A stretch of 64,000 nt of DNA, from positions 10,936,498 through 11,000,497 of the forward strand of contig JASXTE010000017.1 in the NCBI GenBank assembly GCA_030280995.1, read 5' to 3'. This document shows, in pieces, positions 46,372 through 56,613 of the stretch. Position numbers and translations under genes: made by a program. The stretch comes from Hemileia vastatrix. Its lineage: Eukaryota; Basidiomycota; Pucciniomycetes; Pucciniales; Zaghouaniaceae. Position 1 is the first letter of the stretch. Each line of letters begins with the position of its first letter. Under the pieces are notes generated by a model, which was not told the DNA's origin, made no database searches, and worked only from the letters and a program-made list of their open reading frames with translations.

Positions 46372-48186
46372 TAGTTGATAAGAAATTAATTTAATTTAAA
46401 AATAAATAAAAAAAAGTGAAAAAGAATGCAATTGTTAAAATTAACACCTCCAAAAATAATCATTATATATTCTTAATAATAAATAAAAAATCATATCCAA
46501 CGTGCATGTAGAAAACATGAGTATTAGCTGCATTTAAAATATTAATCAAGTATTTGGTATTAAAGCTTCATTTAATTGCTTACAAGTATAGTATTCTGCC
46601 ATATGCGTTGGGCACATGAGATTCAACTAAACCCTAAACATAAACAATTAAATGTGAAGCTTAAATCCAACACCCAATTATTACAATATATACAGCAATA
46701 ATACATAAGTATGTGTTGATTCTTTATTTAATTTTTCTCCATATATAAATAATATATCAAACTTCCAGATATCCATAATTTATAATGTTGAAAGGTATAG
46801 TTTCCTTAAACAAGAATAAACTATACCTCTACCATTAATAGAATTACAGGAGGCCAATACAATAAATTATTGATATGTAGAAAAAATTGATCCCATACAC
46901 ATGTGGATACTATTATATTATATTATATTTTATTATTTAATATATAATGATTGAGAATAATAAAAACTTTAAAAATGAAATAGTGAAAAAAGATATTCTT
47001 TCTTGAAATTTTAAAAAAATCCTTGGGTAGAAGTTGATTGATTGATAAATGGACAACTAATCTGTTGATTTAAATTTTTAGGAATAGATTATTGTAGAAA
47101 AATAAGTATTATTTTTATTGAATGAAAAAATGAAAAGAGAAAGACAAAGCAATATAAAATTTGGATGCTAACTAAAAATTAGTTTTTTAATTATACTATG
47201 ACAAGTTAGAGATCAAGCTGCCAAGAGATAAAAACAATCATCAGTTCTATTTTTTTATTTTTTAAAGAGATTTACAAGGAGACTAAAAGACCAAAAATCC
47301 TAGTTAGTAATCTGTAAATAAGTTACTTTGGTGGCAAACCTAATGATTGAGAAAAATGGATTCCCTAAAGGTTGAACATATATTTAAAGTGAAATTAATA
47401 TTTTTACTTAAGAAACAAGTATAAGAGTCAAGCCAAAATAAAAAAATCTTAAGTGAAAAAGATGGAAAGCTAATTATTTTAATAACTTGTATCTTGTAAG
47501 TGGAAGGAGAGAAGTAGAAAATTTGCCACTCGGATGAAAATTTGCTTACAGTTATGCGTATAGAAACACACAAATTACTGAAGCTGCTTGCATGGCATGC
47601 AGTGACTTGCATAAGGTGTATATGCAACAGGTTTTTACACAGCAATATATTGTACAAATGATGAAAAAACATTTTCACATGCTTTTAATTAAAACTTACA
47701 TATTTTTTTACAGCTTATTTTTATAGGGTTTCACGATGTATAATTCGAGGAACCAAAGCCTTGGCATGTTTCACACAGATGCAATTAATATTTATTTTCA
47801 CTTATTTTTCAAATTCAATCCACTTATCCATATCATTTGTTCACATAAGGTTGGAAAACTAACCTTCAGCTGTTATGGACACCTTTTTTATCACTTATTA
47901 TTTTTTTGCCACTAAGTTGACATTTGGCTACAAAAGATTTAACAACCAAGTATATATTTCTGCAAAACAATCTGCACACAAAATCAGTATTCTGATATTT
48001 CAAATATCTTCAAACTGGTTATATAATTTTTGGCATTTACAAATATCCAATACCTCTTTTTCTGGCTTTGATTTTTTATTATGCACATATACATTTCACA
48101 CTGTCAAAAATTTAATGCCAAATGGCATGTAAAAGAGTAGCGCAAATTTCAATATCTCATCTCATCTTATTTCTTATTAATTCAAA
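46372..48186. other. AT-rich stretch, no gene recognised
   Basis: About 1.8 kb with scattered short open frames on both strands (for example 47340-47678 minus, 47875-48132 plus) that show no motif and no splice-consistent extension. Nothing else was seen before the hairpin cluster. Confidence 0.45.
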
Positions 48187-48683
48187 CCAGCCAGTTTCCC
48201 CCTGGCTGGTAGTTTATTTTCTATAGTAGCCAATGTTGCTTAAAGCAACATCGGCTGCTCAAATCTCACCTTAAAACCTCCTAGCCAGTGTTATCTGGTT
48301 GGGAGATGTGAAAAACAGTTTTCAACCAAAGTCGCTACAAGCAACTTTGGTTGCTTTTAAAAAAGACTTGAAGCCAGTTTTATACTGGCTGCAAATCATT
48401 AATATATAAAAAAAGCAAGTAAAGTTGCTGCATGAAACTTCCCTCTCTTTTAAACACAACATCTTGCAGGCAGTTTTAAACCGCCTGCAAGATGTATTAT
48501 AAATTTGACCAAAGCCACTTTTAGTGGTTTTGGTCATTTTTTTCATTTTTATTAAACGCTGCCAGCTTAAATCTGGAAGCAATTTTTTTATTTTTTTATA
48601 TTTTTCAATCCCGAGCCACAGTAAGTGGCTCGGGTTATTTTATTCGTTTTTTTAAATTATTATCAGCCAGGCTCCCCCTGGCT
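48187..48683. repeat. Cluster of about nine different hairpins
   Basis: Inverted repeats follow one another at roughly 30-80 bp spacing: 48187-48209, 48229-48255, 48280-48303 (with G-T wobble pairs), 48323-48353, 48368-48394, 48461-48493 (ATCTTGCAGGC arms), 48507-48535 (GACCAAAGCCACT arms), 48610-48634 (CCCGAGCCAC arms) and 48665-48683. The arms differ, but most contain a GCCA/TGGC core. No open frame crosses the cluster. It could be a structured noncoding RNA, a protein-binding array or a remnant of fold-back elements. Confidence 0.8.
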
Positions 48684-48885
48684 CGTAGTGTTATCTGACA
48701 TTTGAAATCTTGTAAAAAAGTTTAGAGGAAGTATAAAATGCATATTATTTGATACATTATGAATTATGAGGTAGAGGATTGATGAAGGGATTAATAGCTT
48801 AAAAATAAAATGGGCCATTGCTGATAAGGAGAGTTATAAAACAATAGATATTTTCTGTGAAAATGAGATGGGATGGAGTAAATTA

Positions 48886-51800
48886 GGGGGTCTCAAAATT
48901 GATCAAATATTCCACATAATCACGCCATAAAAAATTACCAAAAACCCCAATCAAAAATGAAATACACCTGCCCTATACAGGTGTATTTTGATGGTGTGTT
49001 TGACCTTAAACACACCTTCTTTTGGGAAGAAAAAGCCATCAGAGAACTTCTCTCCTTCATATTGATTAGTCAGCACTAGGTACAGACAAGCCATCTGTTT
49101 AGATTCTTTTTCACCTAATTCTTAAGGGCTTATTATTCAACATGTGAAAAACGTGACTTCCCACCACTTAGACATCCACTTCATCATACACTCACCCTTA
49201 GTCTTCATCAATATTCACAAACTTCCTCTTTCAGTCCATTGAAAACTAGAAATAACTGCTACCACTCTAGCCCTGGATCTATTGGTTAATTCAAATACCA
49301 ACTCCAATGCCAAAATTAAGTTGGCTTACATGTGTGACATGCTGAATAATCACTACTTATATTCCAGAACACTCTCCATACAACACCCACCACAATTTAA
49401 CCTTGATGTTCTTTGAAGCATTCCTGAAATTAGCTTTAAACAGATATTTGGCACAACCTTGCCTGGATATCTCAGTTACTTGAACTGATAAAAGATCACT
49501 CAATTTTCAGAAATGATTCTTGTTGTCCATAAAGAGATCCTCCTATTCAAATCTGTGTTGCACTTTGTCATTTTAGCTCAAATTTAAATGGTGGCACATT
49601 TACCCATCTTGAAAAACTCTTCCAGATCAGAGATGGAAATAAATATTTTGATTGTAAAAAATGCTTTGAATCTCTCTTATATACATTGCATGTGTCTACT
49701 CTTGCTAATTTTTAGGATTCCAGTTGATTAAATGTTTTTTGTTTAAATTATAAGTAATGTTTTTCTCCATATCTACATGACTAAAATTCATTCTGGATTT
49801 CTATTAATAATTTGGTTAAATATGGTTTTTCAACAGCTTCATTAACCAACCCTTGTGCACAAGATACATAACTTAACAAATTGTATTTTTCTAAATCTTG
49901 AAATTCAGAAATACCCTCCCCTGAGTTTCACTATATTAGGGGGTGGTGATTGCCATTTTTTTCATGTCAAAAAATTTTTTTATGTCTGAAAAAAAAATAA
50001 CAATACCTCATCCTGAATTTTACTGTGAGAGGGGGTGGAGACTGCCATTTTTTTCATGTAAAAAAATATTTATGTAAGAAAAAAAAATCACAATACCTCC
50101 CCCTGCAATATACTGTGGGAGGGGGTAAATATTACCAAATTTTCATTTTAATTTCATAAATTCTTTAATAAATCAATAAAAAAATATAATCAGCCAAGTA
50201 AAAGTAAGGGGATTCACAATTCCACCTACTAATGATTTCAGATGTGACCAAAGCCAAATAAATCATATGACAAGCAATGTATTGACAATTCATCCATTCA
50301 ATACAAATAAATAATTAAATTAACAAATTTATACTGAAGCAATTCTCAATTGCACAAAAGTTTTATTTGATTGATTATATTTAATAATTGATAATTTAAA
50401 AATTTATGAAATAAAAACAAAAAAAATCGAAAATCTTCTAATTACCATATTTGGAACCCCTCCCTAAAGATTTAACATAAATAGGGCGCTTCCCCCTTGC
50501 TTTACTTACCTGGTTTATCTGACTTTGGTTGATTTGGAATGAAAAACCAAAATGAGTAAGTTTTTCACAAGATTCCAAAAAAATGAGAACACTTTTTACA
50601 AGATATCAAACAAGGAGTTTCCTTGGTAGTTTGATGATTATCTCTTAGATTTTTTATTGATGATTATGCTGAGAAGAGTTCCAAATAGATTTGATGATGC
50701 CATCTCCTGAAAAAAACTCAAAACATCAACAAATCAGGGAAAAAAATGATTTATTAAGAAGAAAAATTGAGGAAACAAATGATAAAAAACAGTTGAGAAA
50801 TAGACATACCTTGGGAGTGGTACAATGAAAAGTATCAGAAAAAACATGCATATTATGGAATATCAAAATTCAAAAATTTAAATTAGTTTACATAAAAAAA
50901 CTCAACTTTAAAAGTAGATATCTCAGAAGTTTCTGAGCAAAAATTGATTATGCTTTCTGGAAATGAAATTCATGCCTATAGAGAGCCTGTAATAAAAATA
51001 ATGTGAGATTTGAATGAGCCAAAATCTAGCAAATGTTAATATTCATCCTCATAAAATAAAATTACAAAATTAAAAGGGCTCATCCAAAACTGATATTTAG
51101 CTGATCAAATCAGAGCCAAAAGCCTGAAGTGTTATTTGAAATAGATTGCATAAGACCTATATGCATATTATGCAACATTGAACTTAAAAAATGTAAATTA
51201 GTCCATGAAACAAGGTTCAACTTTGAAAGCAGTTATCTCAGCAACCACTGGACCAAATTCAACACCATTTGCTGGAAATCAAATCCATGATTCTTGATAT
51301 TCTTCCAACAAAAGGATATGTCATTTAAAAAACCCTAACCCTATTTCTGACCTTTTATTTTTGACTTACAAGAAAATCAAAAAAGGGTTATAAAATTTAA
51401 AGCCAGGTATTATCAATGGTCTAAAAAGATCTATTTTAGCTATCTATGTTTTTTATAAGTATTATATTTGTTCCAGAGTAAAACATACTTGAGAAGATTA
51501 AAATAAAGTTGATGGAAGTTTGAGCCAAGTGGATGATAAATATCTCAAAAACCAGTGAGCCAAATCAGATGTTGCGTGGTCGATATGATATCTAGGCTTC
51601 TGTAGAACCTTCTTAAAAGTGGAAATGTGATTTGAGAAAACAAAAAAAGAAATAGAACAATAACAAAAACAAATTCAGAAAAAGAACATCAGTTAAAATT
51701 GAAAAATAGATGGTGGGAGGATGACTTACCTGATGAGATGTCTTAAAAGATGTAAAAGGACCAGATAGAAGTTCAGGAAGTGATGGATAAAAGAAATAGA

Positions 51801-52419
51801 AGAAGAGTTAAGGAAGTGAGAGAAGATGAATAAAAGGATATGAGGGATCATTGAAAAACAGAAAGAATGAAAAATTATGTAATTTCTGAAATATCCAACT
51901 TCATGTTGAGATGATTAACCAAAATGAATCAGGAAGGGAAAAATTATGCTTTCAGTGAAAATTCAAAATAATAGTCAATATGAAAAAATAAAACCAACCC
52001 AAGTGAAGAGTACATGCAGCTTGATCATTTTGAGAGCATGAAAAAAAAAATTTAAAAGGGTTGTGTTGAAAATTTTGTAGTGTTCTTGGAATGAGGACTA
52101 AGTTTTGAGGATATAAATTTGTTCAGGAATTGTTGATAAAGAAGGTAATGAAAAGCTCAAAATTTACTGGGGCACCTGGGGCACCATGTGTAAGAATTTG
52201 TATCAAAAAAGTGGGAGGGGAAAGATGTGATGTGTGGTGAATTGGGAGGATCTGTAGATTGGTTGGCTGTGCTGTGGTTGGAAAATTTTCACTAAAGTAG
52301 GACATATTTGACCCCACGTTTAGGATCTCATGTACCAAATCAGCCATGTTTCATGGTGTGTTTATTTGGTGGTTTTCAATGAAATCCACTGGGCATATTT
52401 GTTCAAGTATGAGACCCCC
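48886..52419. mobile_element. TIR element with GGGGGTCTCA ends (3.5 kb), no transposase recognised
   Basis: The left end is GGGGGTCTCAAAATTGATCA and the right end, reverse-complemented, is GGGGGTCTCATACTTGAACA. Similarity continues through CAAATAT.CC for about 33 bp. Flanks AATTA and TATTA agree at four of five bases. The ends resemble the Harbinger-like unit at 41464 (GGGGGTGTCA). Subterminal hairpins AATACACCTG/CAGGTGTATT (48961) and GGTGTGTTT/AAACACACC (48993) follow the left end. A 74-codon minus-strand frame starts near the right end (52123-52347) without known motifs. It is probably non-autonomous. Confidence 0.65.
49900..50135 (+). repeat. Three imperfect tandem repeats of about 90 bp with CCCTCCCCTG / AGGGGGTGG arms
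   Basis: Each unit has an AATACC(T/C)CCCCTG segment, a short TTTACTG stretch and then GGGGGTGG, so the C-rich and G-rich parts can pair into a hairpin. TTTTTTCATGT and A-runs follow. Two similar units lie in the Harbinger-like element at 42.75-42.87 kb. Confidence 0.7.
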
Positions 52420-53305
52420 TATTAAAAATTAGATGGGTAGAGGAGGAGGAAGAGATCCTTAAGAAGATGAATAAAATATTGCTTTAAAAATTTTTTACAG
52501 ATAAATATTAAATTGAAATAAATTTTGTAAATATTTTTGTGATTATATTGGTTTTCACTTTTAAATGCAGTTACTATTTCACATGTACTCATACCAAAAC
52601 TTGGGAAAGTGATTTATATAAGCATTAAATATTTAAATTGGAAAACTTGCATATTAATTTCCATAACAACAATTCAAGTTATACACTTTAAGGACTATTT
52701 TTATTTTTATATAAATAGAAATATTTCTTTTAGTTAATTAACTGAATATTTTATTTTCAATAGCCTGTAGGTCTTACATTTTAGGTAAAATTTAAAAAAT
52801 TATACAAAATTTAGTTTTTCAAAGACTTAATAGATTAGAAGTGACTATAATCTTTTTAAAATTTGAAAATAGGAATGGCATTAGTTATTTCAATCCCTAT
52901 AGCTATTAATATTTGTGATCAAAAAATTTGCTAAATTTATCTATTGTTACAATTATGTAGTAAAAGATATTATTATTGTAAATTAAGTTTACTTTCATAA
53001 TTTTATGGTTTATCTTTTGAATGCAAAGTAATGATTAGGTATGTTAAGGAATAATTTTCTTACTCTAAATTGATAATAATATTGTATATTCAAAAGCTTA
53101 TTTTGGATCAATGTGTGCTCAATGTGTGCTCAATAAAGGATAAAATCATGGTTATAGTTGATCTACTTATGCATAACTTGAGATCAATTGAGGTTCATTT
53201 TTGGACCAATCTGAGAATAAATGTAAATCTAACTCTAATTTACTTATGTTTATAAAGTATTCATAAACCTGGCATAATTAAGGGACACTCTAAATTTCAA
53301 AAGGG
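52420..53305. other. AT-rich stretch and right subterminal region of the giant CACTA element
   Basis: No gene is recognised. At 53108-53134 the word TCAATGTGTGC occurs twice in tandem, shared with the MITE interior, and is probably part of the subterminal transposase-binding region. Confidence 0.5.
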
Positions 53306-53343
53306 GGGATTGCTAGCAATTCACCCCTAGATTTTGCGTGGTG
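53306..53343 (-). repeat. Right terminal inverted repeat of the giant CACTA element
   Basis: The reverse complement starts CACCACGCAAAATCTAGGGG and continues TGAATTGCTAGCAA. AAT follows at 53344-53346, matching the left flank. TTGCTAGCAA makes a small palindrome, as in the MITE termini. Confidence 0.8.
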
Positions 53344-53517
53344 AATGGGGAAAGATGTTTGCAGATAGGTGGAATGGACCCTAAAAAGTCAAAGAACAGG
53401 TTTCTGGAGGCTCATATGTGTTAGAAGAGTTGGATGGAGTAGTATTAAAGAAGAGGGTAGTGGCCAATCAAGTCAAGTGGCTCTATCCAAGGGGTACCAA
53501 GAGTGCTGAAGTTTAGC
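53344..53517 (+). pseudogene. R2 integrase, C-terminal part after the 31-kb insertion
   Basis: The translation is WGKMFADRWNGP, a stop, KVKEQVSGGSYVLEELDGVV, then VANQVKWLYPRGTKSAEV and a stop. This matches the ends of the integrases at 59.52-59.66 and 61.70-61.87 kb. It starts exactly at the TSD and completes the frame left at 22251. Confidence 0.8.
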
Positions 53518-55775
53518 TCTGCAATGAGGGTAAACTAACTGTCCAAAGTTGAATTGAAACTCTGAGATGAGGGTAAACTATGTTTCAAATATGGTGTCGA
53601 ATTTTTGCTACTCCAGAATGAGGACAAACTACTCAATATGAAGTCTGTAATTTTACTACCTTGGTTACAAAACTAATAACAAAAATCTTATGAAGATGAT
53701 GAAGACGTTCATTGAAAATTCTTAAAAATATAAAAAGCAATAAAATTTGGTGAAGATTTATGATGGATATGATAAAATTTATTGGTAGAAGTATTCACAG
53801 GGGAACCTTCTAAATTAAATATTGGCAAGTTTGGGGGTAATTGATTGGCTGGCTGTTCTATACACAATTACACCACAAAGTTTGTTACCAATTTTTCCCT
53901 GTTTCTAGTTGAATCCTGGCTCTGTTTTTGAATTATAGGAAGTCCACTAAGACTATAAACTGGAACAAAGCAACAAGACAAGGCACTTACAAGGCTGGAT
54001 TCAAGATTTTCTTTTTATTTTGTTTAGCTTTTTTTATATTTTTTTTTGTGATTTAAATACATTTCTTTTATATTATTATGATTATTAAAGTTTTTGTAAA
54101 GGGTGATTCTCACTGGTGGTCTCTAATCATTTTTACAAATTAGAGGGAGCCCACCCAGTGATCATTATTTTAAAATTCTTTATTTCTAAAACTTTCATTT
54201 ATTTTTTATATTTAATTTCTCATTTGTGTAACCACATTTAGTTGCACTTGGATGTGGGTATGATGTCAAGGGTACGGCTCATCAATTGGCTGGAGGGAAT
54301 CTTTTAAATTTTAGATTAAGAATTTTTTATTATTATTTTAAACTTTTCAAATTTTATTTTAAATTTTTTTAATTTTCTTAAAAATTCTTTAAAATTAAAT
54401 TTTAAAATTTTATTTCAAAACAATCTTTTATATTTCTTTATTTATAAATAACATAACATCACTTGAAAAAAATAAAGTAAAATAAAAAAAATAACAAAAT
54501 AATAAAAATAAAATAAAAATAAAAAATAAATAAATATATAAATATAAAAATATTTAACAATTTTTTTTTAATTTAATTTTCAATTTTTCTTTTTGGTTTA
54601 TTTCTTTTATAGTAATTTAATACAGGAAAAAGGGTCAAGTGGAGCTTGAGCATTATTTGATCCTACTTCAAGATCTGTTAGTCCTCCAAGACTTTGAACT
54701 GGCTTTTAATGATTCTTCTTCAAGAATTTGGTTCCTCTTTTTGTGTTGTTAGTCCTTCAAGATTTTAACCTGAGAATTTATGAAGATTTCTCTTAATATT
54801 TACAAAAGACTGGTCCTCCATGACCTTAAACTGGAAATTCAATAATTAATTGGATGATTTTAATGAAATATTTACAGAACTTTGGTCCACCATGACCTTA
54901 AAATGGCAAGTCATCATTCTTTGGTCCACTATGACCCTTAACTGGATTAACAAATGATCAAAAGTTTTTTCAACCATGACTTTAAACTGAAATATTAAAA
55001 TTACTCAATCTTTAGTCAAGCCTAGGCCTTAATTAGGATGAAGTTACTATATCCATGCTCATAAACAATCTTTAGTCCACTAAGACTATAAACTAGCAAT
55101 TGAATAAATTTTTGCTTCACCATGACTTTAAACTGGAATGTAAATCTATTTGGTTGAACTCAATTCAATCTTTTAATTTATCACTGTTCACCAAGACTTT
55201 CAACTGGAAATTCAATCATTGATAGAATTAGGTGTTATTAAGCTTGAGGACAACAAGATTTTAGGTGGAAATGATGCTAGGAAAGGCAAAATGGTTTAAT
55301 TAGGTAATACTTGTGACACTTAAACATGGTCTAAAAGGTTAAAATAAAGATTTTAAGCCTGGATAAAGTATTCTAAAGAGGTTGATGTATAGCAAAATGG
55401 ATGAAAATTGTGATGAAAGATTTAGAAGTCAGGGTGATAGTTGGATTTATGTTTAGAGTCTCAGTGTTAGAATATTTGGTGTGAAGATTGGAGGGCCTCA
55501 TAGCAAGATTGGAATCAAAGAATTTGGCTCAGTGGGGGGACCTATGAGAATGGAATTAAGAGTTTTTGGCTCATTAGGGAGATCCACTCTCTCATGCTGT
55601 GACATAGATGGAAGACTGGTATATGGGAGTCTGAAGGGATTCAAAACTTGCTCTCAGAAGTGGGAATCATCACAATTTTTTTATTATCATTATGTTAAAA
55701 TACAGAGAAAGAAGAAAAAAAGTTCATTTTTTTTATAGAAGACCAGCTAAAGCAACATTTATTAAAATAAAACAA
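53518..55775 (+). other. R2 3' noncoding region with dispersed repeats
   Basis: This follows integrase and matches the R3 3' region (61.9-62.9 kb) in blocks such as GAGGGAGCCCACCCAGTGAT, GCACTTGGATGTGGGTA and GGGGGTAA(C/T)TGAT. It contains a long A/T-rich low-complexity part (54.3-54.6 kb) and the TCCACYATGAC repeats listed separately. The 85-codon frame at 55481-55738 is not supported by any motif. Confidence 0.6.
53941..55206 (+). repeat. About eleven dispersed copies of a 22-25 bp motif
   Basis: The motif is approximately TTTAGTCCACCATGACTTTAA followed by ACTGG. Copies lie near 53941, 54679, 54749, 54810, 54881, 54919, 54966, 55010, 55070, 55114 and 55185, mostly 35-75 bp apart. R3 has only two (about 62125 and 62375). 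The irregular spacing and same-strand orientation suggest binding sites or RNA elements that multiplied in R2, but this is unproven. Confidence 0.75.
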
Positions 55776-56401
55776 TTAGAAGAGATAATTCCTCTGAAAT
55801 TTCTTGACATCATTATCAAAAATCTGCATTAAAAGTCTTCTCTTTAGGATGTCTTCATGATTATTGGCTGGGGTTTTTTGAAAATAGGTTAAAATTTTTT
55901 GTTTCAACTCATCAGTAAAGTCAAGAGAAGGATAGCAATGAAAATTTGGATAGTGATTAATATAATCTGTCTTCACTTTGCCAATGTCATTAGTGTTGGT
56001 TATTTCAACAGCTAAATTCAATTGTATTTCAGAAAAGGATATAATCAGTTATGATTTGAAGTTTATTTTATATTTAAAGTATTACATTTTGAGCCAGGAA
56101 AAATTTTTTCAGAAAAATTATTTGGAGGAACTGGCATTATAGGGTTTGGGTCTTGAGAAGGCTGAATTAGGCCGGGATCTCTTGAAGTTGATTGGACTTT
56201 TGAAGATGAAGCTGTTTTTGAACAAATTCTTTTAAAGAAGACTGGAATTTTAGATTGCTTTTTGGCTATTGTAGGATCAGGGAGAGTGTCTGGTCCAAGA
56301 TACATGTTTGTTCTAGATGGAACTATAGGCCAGTTACATTTAACTTTCTTTACACAGCACAAGTTGCAAGCAGTTCTGCCAGGGAGTTCAGGATTGGACA
56401 T
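55776..56401 (-). CDS. Antisense accessory gene of R2, two exons, Cys-cluster protein
   Basis: On the strand opposite to gag, 212 bp inside the 3' LTR, ATG 56401 opens MSNPELPGRTACNLCCVKKV followed by KCNWP. The CNLC..KKVKC pattern resembles a fungal Zn2Cys6 cluster, but only part of the expected cysteines is present. A phase-1 intron (56012-56085, GTAATA...ATTTAG, branch-like TAACTGA) joins exon 1 (56401-56086) to exon 2 (56011-55776) in frame. The result is about 183 residues ending QIFDNDVKKFQRNYLF, with a helical charged tail (DELKQKILTYFQKTPANNHE). No premature stop is present, although all other R2 genes are broken. The R3 gene at 63.2-64.0 kb has an intron at the equivalent place and phase. 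Function is unknown; DNA or RNA binding is a guess from the cysteines. Confidence 0.6.
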
Positions 56402-56603
56402 TAGACTGGGTACTTGGTAGCAAGCACATAATTCACATGGAGTGGCTAGTTATTTGAAAGAAATTTTAAAATGATGATATTGTAGGTTGATTTAGAAGAA
56501 ACTTGGTTAATGGTGTGATTGGAGATAATGGTGGTTCAGGAGAGAGATGGAAGATTTTGGGTGATCAATTATGCAAAGTTAAAGAATGGGGACATTCTCT
56601 ATT

Positions 56604-56613
56604 GGAGGGAGGA
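56604..56613 (+). promoter_or_regulatory. Polypurine tract of R2
   Basis: GGAGGGAGGA directly abuts the TGTGG start of the 3' LTR, the position where plus-strand DNA synthesis is primed in LTR retroelements. It supports the reading of 56614-57682 as a 3' LTR and not a solo LTR. Confidence 0.7.

Larger units (their letters stand above)
22252..53343. mobile_element. Giant CACTA-type DNA transposon (31,092 bp) with cargo genes
   Basis: The left end reads CACCACAGGAAATCAGGGTA and the right end, reverse-complemented, reads CACCACGCAAAATCTAGGGG. Both continue into a TGAA(T/C)TGCTAG motif. The unit is flanked by AAT at 22249-22251 and 53344-53346. Deleting it with one AAT restores the R2 integrase frame (SLESQ-WGKMF), which fixes both ends to the base. 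A 3-bp TSD and CACTA/CACCA termini are hallmarks of the CACTA (En/Spm) superfamily, and a tnp2-type transposase lies inside. A 261-bp MITE at 38428-38688 has the same terminus. Some contents (Harbinger-like unit, 48.9-52.4 kb unit, MITE) are clearly later insertions; the other genes may be original cargo. Confidence 0.85.
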
